64,000 nt of DNA, taken from contig JAIEMJ010000001.1 of NCBI GenBank assembly GCA_019752335.1, positions 186,001 through 250,000 on the forward strand. Reading direction: 5' to 3'. This DNA comes from Bryobacteraceae bacterium (GTDB taxonomy: Bacteria; Acidobacteriota; Terriglobia; Bryobacterales; Bryobacteraceae). Position 1 is the stretch's first letter. Each line of letters opens with the position of its first letter. The notes beneath the pieces are model-generated. The model saw only the letters and a list, made by a program, of their open reading frames with translations. It did not search any database and was not told where the DNA came from. Shown here piece by piece: positions 1 to 8,954 of this stretch. Position numbers and translations under genes: made by a program.

Positions 1-581
1 AGACCCTTGGAGCCCGCCATGCGGATCAGCGTCCGCTGCCCATCGACGGATTCGGCTACGCAGCCCACCCGGCAATTCGTGCCGTGGATTTTCTCCGTGA
101 TGATCACCTCTTCGCCGGCCGCGAAAATGTTGGGATAGCTGCGCAGGTTCTCGATCTCGGTGTAGGACGGAAAGTGCGGATGGCTGCCGAGCGAATCGCC
201 GGCGGTGGTGCGGACGGGAGGGAAGTATTTCTTCGCGCCATAGCGTTCCGCGACGTCGTCACCGACCTGCATACCGGGCTCAGCGGCGATCACGAGCCCA
301 AACGAAGGCTCGCCCCGTAGACGCACGCGATGAATCACCAGGACCTTGTTGCCGTCGAGATCGGTCCGCTGGGCGAGGTAGTTGGTGACTCCGAGTGCTT
401 CGGACACTTCCCGCGGCAGGACGGTGCCTTGCTCGAAATACACAATGGCATCGCCATCGCGGTAGGTGTTCTTCTTGATGATCACCTGCCAGCCGCCTAC
501 GGTGGCCAGTTCCAGGGCGTCGGCATTGGGATGAGGCCGTACCGCCTCAATGGTCGTAACGATAACGCGAATGGTACTCAC
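1..581 (-). CDS. RNA ligase, DRB0094/RNA_ligase family (5' part, cut by window edge)
   Basis: Reading the minus strand from a GTG at 581 gives 193 uninterrupted codons that run off the window edge. The N-terminal ~100 residues resemble the OB-like domain seen before the nucleotidyltransferase core in Deinococcus DRB0094-type RNA ligases. Residues 163-169 read EKIHGTN, which fits nucleotidyltransferase motif I (KxxG), with K164 the expected adenylated lysine. Known members seal RNA ends, using ATP to make an enzyme-AMP intermediate; a role in RNA repair here is inferred. The start lacks a clear Shine-Dalgarno sequence, and no ATG occurs in frame close upstream. The gene is divergent from the thioredoxin-like gene, 41 nt away. 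Motifs beyond motif I lie outside the window, so integrity cannot be judged. Confidence 0.75.
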   Translation of the reverse strand, partial: MSTIRVIVTTIEAVRPHPNADALELATVGGWQVIIKKNTYRDGDAIVYFEQGTVLPREVSEALGVTNYLAQRTDLDGNKVLVIHRVRLRGEPSFGLVIAAEPGMQVGDDVAERYGAKKYFPPVRTTAGDSLGSHPHFPSYTEIENLRSYPNIFAAGEEVIITEKIHGTNCRVGCVAESVDGQRTLIRMAGSKG

Positions 582-622
582 TAGAACTAGTCTAAGCGCA
601 CGGGTTGGAGTACTCTCGAAGC

Positions 623-1063
623 ATGCTGTCCCTTCTTCTGCTCTTGACGCTGAATACGGAATTCGTGAGCCGCTTCGATCCCGCGCGCGACGCCGCGCAG
701 GATTTGGTTGCCGCTCGTGAGATGGCCACGCGGGAAGGGAAGCACATCTTGCTCGATGTGGGCGGGAAGTGGTGCGTCTGGTGCCGTTACATGGATCGCT
801 TTTTCGAGGAAACGCCGGAGTTGAAAGAGCTCCGCGCGAAGAATTTCGTGGTGATGAAAGTGAACTTCAGCCCGGATAACGAGAATAAGGAATTCCTGGG
901 CCAATATCCGAAGATTCAGGGCTATCCGCATCTGTTCGTGCTCGATGCCACGGGAAAGCTGTTGGTTTCGCAAGAGACCGGGTCAATGGAACTGGAGAAA
1001 GCGCGCGGCTACGACATGAAGAAGATGCGGGCGTTTCTGGTGAAGTGGGGTCCGAAGAAGTAA
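623..1063 (+). CDS. Secreted thioredoxin-fold protein
   Basis: 146 residues. The ATG at 623 gives a short hydrophobic leader (MLSLLLLLTL), so the product is probably exported; a TTG at 605 would add six residues but spoil the signal peptide. A GGAG at 607-610 is a weak ribosome site. The thioredoxin-like redox motif C51-V-W-C54 sits after GGKW, as in DUF255/thioredoxin_7-type proteins, and is followed by a typical alternating strand-helix pattern (FVVMKVNF, then GYPHLFVLD with the cis-Pro-like YP). A periplasmic thiol-disulfide role is likely but the partner is unknown. It converges with the glucarate dehydratase gene with a 1-nt gap. Confidence 0.8.
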   Translation: MLSLLLLLTLNTEFVSRFDPARDAAQDLVAAREMATREGKHILLDVGGKWCVWCRYMDRFFEETPELKELRAKNFVVMKVNFSPDNENKEFLGQYPKIQGYPHLFVLDATGKLLVSQETGSMELEKARGYDMKKMRAFLVKWGPKK

Positions 1064-1064
1064 G

Positions 1065-2378
1065 CTACCAGCGAGGCAGCACGCGCCGCCAGTTGGGGTC
1101 GACGTGTTCGCGCATCTCGGCTTCGTCGTCGCGGCGGCGGTAGGGGAGCTTTTCGTAGCGCTCGCGCAGACGCGCGAGTTGGTCATAGTCGAGCCGGACG
1201 CCGAGGCCTGGCTTATCCGGGATCGGCACGGTGCCATTGGTGAACTTCACCCGGCCGCCTTCAATCACTTCGTCCTGCTCAGTCTGCCACGGGTAATGGG
1301 TATCGCAGGCGTGGGTCAGATGCGGCGACGAGACCGCGGCGTGCGCCATGATCATCATGCTGACGCCGACGTGATTGTTGGAGTGCATCGATAGGCCGCG
1401 GCCCAACGTCTCGCAGGTGTTCGAGAGGCGCTGTTGACGGCGGATGCCGCCCCAGTAGTGCGGATCGCTGAGCACGATCTGCACGGCTTCGAGGTCGCGG
1501 GCGTGGACGACGTCGGCGAAGGTGGTGACGGCGACATTCGAGGCGAACTCGGTGTGAATGTCCTTGGCCTGCAAGCGCCGGCGGACCTCGGCCATGCCGG
1601 TGAGGTCAGCGCAGGGGTCTTCGAGATAACCGCCGTCCGAAAGTTCCTCGCGCAACGCGACGCCGATTTCGACGGACGTATCGACGCTCCACGCGCAGTT
1701 GGGGTCAATCCGCAGCGGTACCTTCGGGCCGAACTCCGCCCGCAGCGCCTGAATGGTGGCGATCTCTTCGGCGGGCTCTAAGACGCCGCCCTTCAGCTTG
1801 ATCTCGCGGAAGCCGTATTCGTCGATGAACATGTGCGCCTGGCGCACGATGCTACGGGCATCGAGACACTCGCCGTATTTGTCCTCGCGCGCGTCATCGC
1901 CGCGGCCGCCGCCGCCGGCGTGCTTATAGAAGAGATAAGCCGAGAAGGGCGCGGCGTCGCGCGCGCGGCCGCCGACGAGGTCGCAGAGGGGCTGGTTGAG
2001 GGCTTGTCCGATCAGGTCTAAGGACGCGACTTCCAGCGCGGCGTAGGTACGGGTGTGCTGGTCCAGCGGATTTTCGCCGGGTACCATATAGGTCTGCGTA
2101 GTGCCACCGGCCACGTTGGCCTGCTGCGCCTGCGTCTCAAAATGCTGCCAAAGGCGGGTGAGTTGGAAAGGGTCCTGACCCACGACGTAGGGCCGGGCGG
2201 CTTCGAGGGCCGCGAAGGGCCGGTCACCGCCGTAGGTTTCGGCAATCCCGATGAAGCCATCGGTGGAGATCAGTTCAACGATGGTTCGCAGGGCATAGGG
2301 GGCGTGCAGACCGTAACTCGAACGAATGGGGGCATCCGCCACCGCGATCTGGTGGAGGCGCATTTCCTTGATGATCAT
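1065..2378 (-). CDS. gudD: Glucarate dehydratase (enolase superfamily)
   Basis: 437 residues, close to the usual ~445. Glucarate dehydratase removes water from D-glucarate or L-idarate to give 5-keto-4-deoxyglucarate, part of sugar-acid catabolism. Seen: the N-terminal capping domain, then the barrel with KxK at K194/K196 (LKLKGG), metal ligands at D225-x-N227 (RIDPN) and E253 (LEDP), the D305-containing SDPHYW, and the His dyad partner in SMHSNNH (H332). These match the GudD subgroup rather than muconate or mandelate enzymes. The C-terminal PDKPGLGV element is also typical. It stands alone with no kdgD or garD partner nearby, so pathway context within the window is missing. Confidence 0.9.
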   Translation of the reverse strand: MIIKEMRLHQIAVADAPIRSSYGLHAPYALRTIVELISTDGFIGIAETYGGDRPFAALEAARPYVVGQDPFQLTRLWQHFETQAQQANVAGGTTQTYMVPGENPLDQHTRTYAALEVASLDLIGQALNQPLCDLVGGRARDAAPFSAYLFYKHAGGGGRGDDAREDKYGECLDARSIVRQAHMFIDEYGFREIKLKGGVLEPAEEIATIQALRAEFGPKVPLRIDPNCAWSVDTSVEIGVALREELSDGGYLEDPCADLTGMAEVRRRLQAKDIHTEFASNVAVTTFADVVHARDLEAVQIVLSDPHYWGGIRRQQRLSNTCETLGRGLSMHSNNHVGVSMMIMAHAAVSSPHLTHACDTHYPWQTEQDEVIEGGRVKFTNGTVPIPDKPGLGVRLDYDQLARLRERYEKLPYRRRDDEAEMREHVDPNWRRVLPRW

Positions 2379-2401
2379 CGGGATTTTAGGAGGGCGGGGA
2401 A

Positions 2402-2533
2402 CTACTTACGGGCGCCGCGCTGAGGGCTCTTCACGCGGCTCTGCCGCAACTTGCGGGACTTCCGCTTCGGCTTGCTGATGATGAACGTGCCGCTGCCGAT
2501 GTAGATACTCTGATAAAGCTTTTCGTCTGCCAT
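2402..2533 (-). CDS. Small basic protein, function unknown
   Basis: 43 residues starting MADEKLYQSIYIGSG. The first half looks like a short ordered segment (IYIGSGTFIISK); the second half is strongly basic (KPKRKSRKLRQSRVKSPQ), as in nucleic-acid-binding tails. I do not recognise the family. It lies 17 nt downstream of the transposase gene on the same strand and 23 nt upstream of the glucarate dehydratase start. The ribosome site is weak (GAAGAA just before the ATG). A longer in-frame reading exists upstream but would overlap the transposase. Support is the orderly composition and the placement, not homology. Confidence 0.45.
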   Translation of the reverse strand: MADEKLYQSIYIGSGTFIISKPKRKSRKLRQSRVKSPQRGARK

Positions 2534-2550
2534 TTCTTCAGTATAGCCGA

Positions 2551-3237
2551 TCACGGTGACGCGACGGCTGCTTTTCGGACCGCTGTCGGTTTTGGCAGGG
2601 GTCCGCCCGTCCAGCGGGCCAGGTCCTGCAGGAAGCTGGCTTCGCGGGGCCGTTCGAGCCAAAGGTCCCAGCGCGTGGGTTCGCCGGCCACGATTTGGAA
2701 TTCCTGGCGCCAGCGGTCCAGGTAGAGGGTCACGGTGGCGGATAGTTTCTTGTGGGTGACGGTGTAGTCGGCCTGATTGGCGAGGTGGGCGCGGGCGCTC
2801 GAGTAGGCGTAATGATGGCCTTGCTTGGTCATCGACGCGGCGGTCGGGTTGCGCTCGATGTAGATGAGGGTGTCGCAGTATTGGGAACTGGTCGCGATGT
2901 GCTTGGCGTGGAAGTGATTGCGCCAGAGGTGGCCCTGTTTGCGCGCGCGGGAGTTCACCAGCCGGGCGTGGTAGCTCTGTAAGTGCTGCATCAGCCGGGA
3001 GATAGCGCCTCGGCGTAGGGGTTCGAACATGAAGTGGACGTGGTTCGTCATGAGGCAGAAGGCGTGGATGCGGACCTTGTAGCGGCGGGCCAGCCAGTTC
3101 AGCCGGATGAGGTAGAGAATCTGGTCAGCGGGCTGGGGGAAGACGATTTGGCTTTGGGAGCCGCGCTGGTAGACGTGATAGACTTGGCGGCACTTCCAGC
3201 GTCGGAGGCGGGGCGGGTCTGGTTGGGGTCGGCGCAT
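2551..3237 (-). CDS. RAYT / IS200-like Y1 transposase
   Basis: 228 residues from the ATG at 3237; an in-frame reading continues upstream to 3324 but runs through AT-rich DNA that looks non-coding. The order is a short basic N-terminus, YHVYQRG (first strand of the Y1 fold), the metal-binding HUH motif NHVHFMF, and the helix with the likely catalytic tyrosine (LQSYHARLVN), then RNHFHAKHI. This is the layout of REP-associated tyrosine transposases and IS200/IS605 TnpA, single-strand DNA nucleases that form a 5'-phosphotyrosine link. At 228 residues it is longer than IS200 TnpA (~150), which favours RAYT. Two palindromes lie just upstream (3251-3285 and 3359-3383). The catalytic residues look intact. 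Confidence 0.85.
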   Translation of the reverse strand: MRRPQPDPPRLRRWKCRQVYHVYQRGSQSQIVFPQPADQILYLIRLNWLARRYKVRIHAFCLMTNHVHFMFEPLRRGAISRLMQHLQSYHARLVNSRARKQGHLWRNHFHAKHIATSSQYCDTLIYIERNPTAASMTKQGHHYAYSSARAHLANQADYTVTHKKLSATVTLYLDRWRQEFQIVAGEPTRWDLWLERPREASFLQDLARWTGGPLPKPTAVRKAAVASP

Positions 3238-3250
3238 GGGCTGTCTGCCT

Positions 3251-3285
3251 ATAAGTGTGTTTTCGCCGGGAAAATTCTCACTTAT
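3251..3285. repeat. Bipartite inverted repeat upstream of the RAYT gene
   Basis: Perfect 7-nt arms ATAAGTG (3251-3257) and CACTTAT (3279-3285) enclose a second stem, TTTTC (3260-3264) with GAAAA (3270-3274), around a GCCGG loop. It lies 13 nt upstream of the transposase start in unusually AT-rich DNA. RAYT and IS200-type enzymes act on imperfect hairpins of about this size, so it may be their substrate. This link is inference from position and form only. Confidence 0.5.
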
Positions 3286-3358
3286 TTTCCATTTATTTTT
3301 GCAATTCGACCGTGATCCATTCAAAGCAAAGCACTTAGAATTGAGTCCGACTAGTTTT

Positions 3359-3383
3359 TAAAGCATTTATAATCAATGCTTTA
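3359..3383. repeat. AT-rich inverted repeat at the acyltransferase stop codon
   Basis: Arms TAAAGCAT (3359-3366) and ATGCTTTA (3376-3383) are perfect 8-nt complements with a 9-nt loop. The right arm contains the stop codon of the minus-strand acyltransferase gene. There is no T-run after the hairpin in the direction of that gene, so it is not a classic intrinsic terminator. It may be a second structure belonging to the transposon flank. Confidence 0.45.
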
Positions 3384-4241
3384 TGGGCGAGTCTTCCAGC
3401 GGCGGTGGATCCACAGCCACTGACTCGGATACTCGCGGACCGCTCGCTCGACGGCCGCTTGCACCGCTTGCGTGTCGGCCACTTCGTCACCCGTCATCGG
3501 GACCGGCGCGTAGAACTTCAGAACGAAGCCCTCCTGGCGCCAGACGGCGAACCCCGGCAGGACCGTTGCGCCGCTCCGGGCGGCGATCTTGGCGAAGACT
3601 GGCGACGTGCAGGCCGGCGTGCCGAAGAAGTCGACGAAGATGCCTTCGTTGGCCATCGCGTTCTGGTCCACCAGAATGCCGACGGCCTCGTTGGCCCGTA
3701 GCGCGCGAATCAGGCCGCGGGCGAAGTCCTTCTTCTCGATCACGCGATTCCCGCTGCCCGCGCGACGCTTCGCGACGAAAGCGTCCAGCAGCGGGTTGTC
3801 GAGCGGCCGCACGACGAACGACATCGGCTCCGTCAGCAGAGCGTGCGCGTAGGCGGAGAGCTCCCAGTTGCCGAGGTGGCCCGTGGCGAAAAGGACACCC
3901 TTGCCCCGGCGCTTGGCTTCCTCGTAGTGTTCGAACCCCTCATAGCGAATCCATTCGCCGATATTGCCCTGATGGAGCGATGGCAGGTGGGCGAAGCTGT
4001 GGAGCAGGCGCCCGAGTGAAACGAAGTTACCGTCGATCAACTCGTCCGCATTCGCGTAACCCGCGCGCAGGAGGTTTTCGCGGCCCGCTCGCCGCAGACG
4101 CGGCGCGGCGCGATCCAGCAGCCGGGCGATGCGGAGCGCCAACCGGAGCGACGCGTCCCGGGGCAGGGAAGCCAACGTGCCCACCACGGCCCTAGCGACC
4201 AGGCACTCGGCCCAATTGCGAAATGAGGAACGCTGTTTCAC
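3381..4241 (-). CDS. LpxL/HtrB-family acyltransferase
   Basis: 286 residues, near the ~300 of lipid A late acyltransferases. Enzymes of this family add an acyl chain from acyl-ACP to Kdo-lipid A or a related lipid at the inner membrane. The catalytic HX4E motif is present as TGHLGNWE, followed by the PLDNPLLD region (RPLDNPLLDAFVAKRR) and the VDQN segment (GILVDQNA) with FFGTPA, all conserved in LpxL/LpxM. The C-terminal WLWIHRRWKTRP is the standard ending. No long N-terminal membrane anchor is evident, though residues 10-30 are hydrophobic. The exact acceptor cannot be read from sequence. The stop codon lies within an inverted repeat. Confidence 0.85.
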   Translation of the reverse strand: MKQRSSFRNWAECLVARAVVGTLASLPRDASLRLALRIARLLDRAAPRLRRAGRENLLRAGYANADELIDGNFVSLGRLLHSFAHLPSLHQGNIGEWIRYEGFEHYEEAKRRGKGVLFATGHLGNWELSAYAHALLTEPMSFVVRPLDNPLLDAFVAKRRAGSGNRVIEKKDFARGLIRALRANEAVGILVDQNAMANEGIFVDFFGTPACTSPVFAKIAARSGATVLPGFAVWRQEGFVLKFYAPVPMTGDEVADTQAVQAAVERAVREYPSQWLWIHRRWKTRP

Positions 4242-4263
4242 GAAGCGTACAAAGCGGACAGGG

Positions 4264-5334
4264 TCAGAGCTCGCTCCAGCGTACGACCCGTTTCTCGTAA
4301 ATCGACTTCCGCCCCAACATGGCCACCAACGTCGACTGCCGCGCGCTAACGATGTCGTTCAGCGGACGCTTCTTGCCGCGTGCGTTCCCGAGGAAGGCTT
4401 CGATGGAGAGCTCGGTGCTATCGCCCGGCGCGAAGTCCAGCTTCTGCGCGGGCCGCTTGTCGAGGTAGTGGACCATGCCCGTCGCCAGGTCCACCGCGCC
4501 GCGCTCGGCATAGACGCGCTCCTTGATGCCGGAGAAGCCGGGCGGATCGAAGTACATCTGGCTAAAGTTGAGGCGCTTGCCGTCGGCCCATTCGTACAGG
4601 ACGCTGTAGTTATCCAGAATGCTGCGGCCCCTCGGTTCATCCCGCAAGAGGTTGATCCCGCCCGACCCGTAGGCCGTCTCCGGCGGACCGCCCGCGGCCC
4701 ACACCATCAAGTCGATAATGTGGCATGCCTGCTCGACAATGATGTCGCCGGAGCGTTTCTTATCGAAGTACCATTCGATGTGGTGCGGCAAATCGCCCGT
4801 GTGCCGGTGGGCGTGCAAGTAGATCACCTTGCCGAGCGCGCCGCTGTGCAGATGCGCCATCGACGCCGCGCGGGCGGGATCGTGGCGCAGTTGAAAGCCC
4901 AGTTGGAGAATGCCCTTGGCGGACTTCGCCGCCGCGGCGACCGCCGCGCACTCGGCGGGATCCAGTGCGACGGGCTTTTCGAGATAGACATGCTTGCCCA
5001 CCTCCAGCGTCGCTACCGCGATGGCCTTGTGCGTATCCACCGGTGTCGCGATGATTACGGCGTCGACGTCCTTGTGCGCGTCGAGCATTTGGCGAAAATC
5101 AGTGTAAAGCTTAGGCGCGGGTTGGCCTGCTTCGGTGATGCGCGCGGCGGCTGCGTTGCGGCGTGCTTCATCCAGGTCCGCGACGGCGACGATGCGCGCG
5201 CCCTTGGCCTTCAGCGCGGCGGCCAGCAGCGCCGTGCCCCGGTTGCCGACGCCGATGATCGCGACGCGCATCTCGTCACTGGGAGCTTGGGCCAGCAGGA
5301 CGGCTGGCGCGGCGACTAGGGTTCGTCTGGTCAT
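4264..5334 (-). CDS. Secreted Gfo/Idh/MocA-family oxidoreductase
   Basis: 356 residues. The ATG at 5334 overlaps the stop of the upstream FG-GAP gene by ATGA, which fixes the start; an in-frame extension upstream is an artefact. A short leader (MTRRTLVAAPAVLLAQAP) suggests export, possibly Tat, as is common for acidobacterial members. The Rossmann motif is GVGNRG, the nucleotide/sugar-binding EKP motif is YLEKPVALDP, and the second-domain catalytic His region is EQACHIIDLM. Family members oxidise, reduce or epimerise sugar derivatives with a tightly bound NAD(P). The substrate is unknown; the coupled FG-GAP gene and the general sugar context fit carbohydrate turnover. Confidence 0.85.
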   Translation of the reverse strand: MTRRTLVAAPAVLLAQAPSDEMRVAIIGVGNRGTALLAAALKAKGARIVAVADLDEARRNAAAARITEAGQPAPKLYTDFRQMLDAHKDVDAVIIATPVDTHKAIAVATLEVGKHVYLEKPVALDPAECAAVAAAAKSAKGILQLGFQLRHDPARAASMAHLHSGALGKVIYLHAHRHTGDLPHHIEWYFDKKRSGDIIVEQACHIIDLMVWAAGGPPETAYGSGGINLLRDEPRGRSILDNYSVLYEWADGKRLNFSQMYFDPPGFSGIKERVYAERGAVDLATGMVHYLDKRPAQKLDFAPGDSTELSIEAFLGNARGKKRPLNDIVSARQSTLVAMLGRKSIYEKRVVRWSEL

Positions 5335-6452
5335 TTCGTTTTGTTCTCGAAGAGGTAGAGGCCGCTCTTGCCGGGCGTGAGGAAGTCGAGGTCGCCGTCG
5401 CCGTCGAGGTCGGCCACCGGTAGCTGCATGCCGGCCCCGGTGCGGGTGCTGAAGTCGATGATGTGGCGCGCCCATTCCACCGGCTTGCCCGGCGTCACCA
5501 GGCTCTCGTACCAGTAGATGCCCAACGGTTCGCGCTCCCCGGGATCCTTGCCGTTGTGGGCCATATAGCGCTTGCCAGTGAGGATATCGGGCTTGCCGTC
5601 CTTGTTGAGGTCGACGACGGTGACGGCGTGCGGCTGGCTCCAGCTTTCGTCGATGGTGAACTTCTTCCATTTACCATCGCCGAGATTCTCGAAGTAGAAC
5701 AAGCCGTAGTCGTGCGCGTTGCCGGCGATCACGTCGGGCCGTTTGTCGCCGTTCACGTCGAGGACGTGCATGAAGCTCAGCGACTTCGTGCCCAGTGGTG
5801 CGAAGTCTTCGTGGGCCACCCAATTGCCGCTGCGTGGATCCGCCGGGGCTTCGAACCAGCCGGTGGGGGTGAGGATATCGGTGCGGCCGTCGCCGTTCAC
5901 GTCGCCCGCGCCGATGCCGTGGCCGAAGCTTTTGCTGGCTACTTCGTGCCGCACCCAGGCATTGCCCCGATACTCGTACCAGCTCATCGCCGCGGCCGTA
6001 CCGCCGAATTGCGGCAGCACTTCGCGAGCCTTGCCGTCGTTGTCGAGATCCACCAGGAAGCAGAACTCAACGTTGTAGCCTTCCTGAATGAACTGGCGCT
6101 TCCACGCGCCCTTGGCCTTGCCGGGATTCTTCCAAAACGTAAGCGACTTGCCAAACCAGGCGCAAGAGACGATGTCGGTGTGGCCGTCGCCGTCGAAGTC
6201 CGCGGCGAGGTCAGAGAAGTTGTCGATGTAGTTGTTCGTGTAGTCGAGTTCGCGGAAGCGATGCTGCTTATAGGCCGGTCCCTCATACCAGTTCTCGCCG
6301 GAAATGAGGTCGAGCTTGCCGTCGCCGTTGAGGTCCGCGATGGTGGCGCTCTCGTTGCCACCCAGGTCGATCGTGCGTTTTTCGAAGGCGAGTTCGGCTG
6401 GACGGGTGGCGGCCAAGGCGGTCAGCGTCACCAAAAGAAGAGATTTGCGCAT
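5331..6452 (-). CDS. Secreted FG-GAP/VCBS repeat protein
   Basis: 373 residues. The ATG at 6452 follows GGGAG and gives a signal peptide (MRKSLLLVTLTALAATRP). At least six repeats of the form D-x-[DN]-x-D-G are visible (DLNGDGK, DFDGDGHTD, DLDNDGK, DVNGDGRTD, DVNGDKRPD, DLNKDGKPD, DLDGDGDLD), the calcium-binding loops of an FG-GAP beta-propeller. Such proteins are secreted and usually bind or scaffold; no catalytic motif is seen. It is translationally coupled by ATGA to the following oxidoreductase. Its start codon abuts the putative promoter of the divergent tRNA-Glu gene. Confidence 0.85.
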   Translation of the reverse strand: MRKSLLLVTLTALAATRPAELAFEKRTIDLGGNESATIADLNGDGKLDLISGENWYEGPAYKQHRFRELDYTNNYIDNFSDLAADFDGDGHTDIVSCAWFGKSLTFWKNPGKAKGAWKRQFIQEGYNVEFCFLVDLDNDGKAREVLPQFGGTAAAMSWYEYRGNAWVRHEVASKSFGHGIGAGDVNGDGRTDILTPTGWFEAPADPRSGNWVAHEDFAPLGTKSLSFMHVLDVNGDKRPDVIAGNAHDYGLFYFENLGDGKWKKFTIDESWSQPHAVTVVDLNKDGKPDILTGKRYMAHNGKDPGEREPLGIYWYESLVTPGKPVEWARHIIDFSTRTGAGMQLPVADLDGDGDLDFLTPGKSGLYLFENKTK

Positions 6453-6481
6453 TGCTCCCAGATTGTATCGCAGGGTATACT
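6452..6481 (+). promoter_or_regulatory. Putative sigma-70 promoter of tRNA-Glu
   Basis: TTGCTC (6452-6457), an 18-nt spacer and TATACT (6476-6481) precede the tRNA by 23 nt. The -10 box matches 5 of 6; the -35 box matches only the TTG. It overlaps the start codon of the divergent FG-GAP gene. Confidence 0.5.
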
Positions 6482-6504
6482 CAAAGGGTTCGTTTCCCAC
6501 GTGT

Positions 6505-6579
6505 GGCGCTATCGTCTAACGGTTAGGACAGAGCCCTCTCAAGGCTTAAATAGGGGTTCGATTCCCCTTAGCGCTACCA
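6505..6579 (+). tRNA. tRNA-Glu (anticodon CTC)
   Basis: The cloverleaf is complete: acceptor GGCGCTA/TAGCGCT, D-arm GTCT-AACGGTTA-GGAC, anticodon stem GAGCC/GGCTT with loop CTCTCAA (anticodon CTC), T-arm AGGGG-TTCGATT-CCCCT, discriminator A and an encoded CCA. The D-loop sequence is typical of bacterial tRNA-Glu. The 3' half overlaps the end of a protein gene on the other strand (6546-6579). Confidence 0.93.
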
Positions 6580-7487
6580 TTCATCCAACGCTTCACCCAA
6601 ATCGCCGGCGCCAGCAACGCGCGCGAAAGCCGGTACGAGTGTGAATTCAACAAACTCTCCCGCACTTCGGTGAACTCCTTCTCCCGCTCATACAAGAACC
6701 GCAGGAGCTCATTGCGCCGCGAGAACTGCTCGTCCAGCGCGTCGACATCGGCCTCGGTCAGCGTATGCCCGGCCCGTAGATGCGCAGGCATTCGCCAGGG
6801 CACATACACGGTGCTGTGCGCGGGCGCGGTCTCAGCGGCGGGGCGTTCAGCGGTGTAGTAGTAGATCGCCAAGGACCGGCGCGACAGCGTCTCGTCCGGT
6901 ACCTGCACGCGGCGAAAACCGTGCCACGAAGTCTCCGTAGTTTCAAAGATCACACAGCGATTCAGCAGCGGCACCACGCTGACCACTTCGTCATCTTCGG
7001 GGGCACCCCAGGGATCCCGACGTAATTCCAGGCAGCCGCCCCAGGCCGCTTCCCAGCGCGGGTTCAGGAAGATGATCAGGTTCAGGCGGCGATGGGTGTG
7101 GGTCTTCGGGTGATAGTTGAAATCGACGTGGATGTCGAGGTCCTGCCCGTGCCGGTTCTCGTGGGTGCCGCCGCCGAAGTAGTGCGGATCGTAGAGCAGA
7201 CGCGGGATACCGGTAATGGCCTCGATCTTCGCGAGAAACTCCGGCGACTGAATCAGCGTATCGAACTGCCGGTAAGCCGGGCCGATTTGCGGGAGCTTCT
7301 CCACCACGGCCTTGGCGCCGGGTAAGCCCATCTCGTTCAAGGCCTGCTTCTGGTCAAAGGCGGGGAACTCACGCAAGAGCGCCGCGCAGAACTCTTCGCT
7401 GAGGAAGTTATCGATGATGACATGCCGGAACGGGCGCGCGTTTGCGAAGGCGTCCCGGTTCGCGGCGATGGGCCAGTCGCGCAGCAT
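6546..7487 (-). CDS. 2-oxoglutarate/Fe(II)-dependent dioxygenase (prolyl-4-hydroxylase-like)
   Basis: 313 residues. The ATG at 7487 follows AGGGAG, which itself lies in the end of the upstream transporter gene; a longer in-frame reading upstream overlaps that gene and is rejected. Iron ligands are visible as H120-x-D122 (HVDFNYHP) and the distal H189 (SWHGF), with R203/R204 (LSRRSLAIYYY) as the 2OG-binding basic residue. The strand pattern is that of a 2OG-FeII_Oxy_3 double-stranded helix. The C-terminal ~90 residues are charged and helical and of unknown role. The last ten residues and the stop are encoded antisense to the tRNA-Glu 3' half. The substrate is unknown. Confidence 0.85.
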   Translation of the reverse strand: MLRDWPIAANRDAFANARPFRHVIIDNFLSEEFCAALLREFPAFDQKQALNEMGLPGAKAVVEKLPQIGPAYRQFDTLIQSPEFLAKIEAITGIPRLLYDPHYFGGGTHENRHGQDLDIHVDFNYHPKTHTHRRLNLIIFLNPRWEAAWGGCLELRRDPWGAPEDDEVVSVVPLLNRCVIFETTETSWHGFRRVQVPDETLSRRSLAIYYYTAERPAAETAPAHSTVYVPWRMPAHLRAGHTLTEADVDALDEQFSRRNELLRFLYEREKEFTEVRESLLNSHSYRLSRALLAPAIWVKRWMNGSAKGNRTPI

Positions 7488-7492
7488 TCTCC

Positions 7493-8938
<1,446 letters not shown>

Positions 8939-8954
8939 GAATCCGATGATAGCG

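Noticed and set aside
84-584. Plus-strand reading frames over the first 584 nt
   Set aside because: They are shadows; the minus strand encodes a coherent RNA ligase with motif I.
4264-5670. Longer frame for the Gfo/Idh/MocA protein
   Set aside because: The first ~112 residues are basic nonsense antisense to nothing conserved and overlap the FG-GAP gene; the ATGA start is clear.
6505-6579. tRNA-Glu as an integration site for a mobile element
   Set aside because: No integrase, direct repeat of the tRNA 3' end or phage gene was seen nearby.
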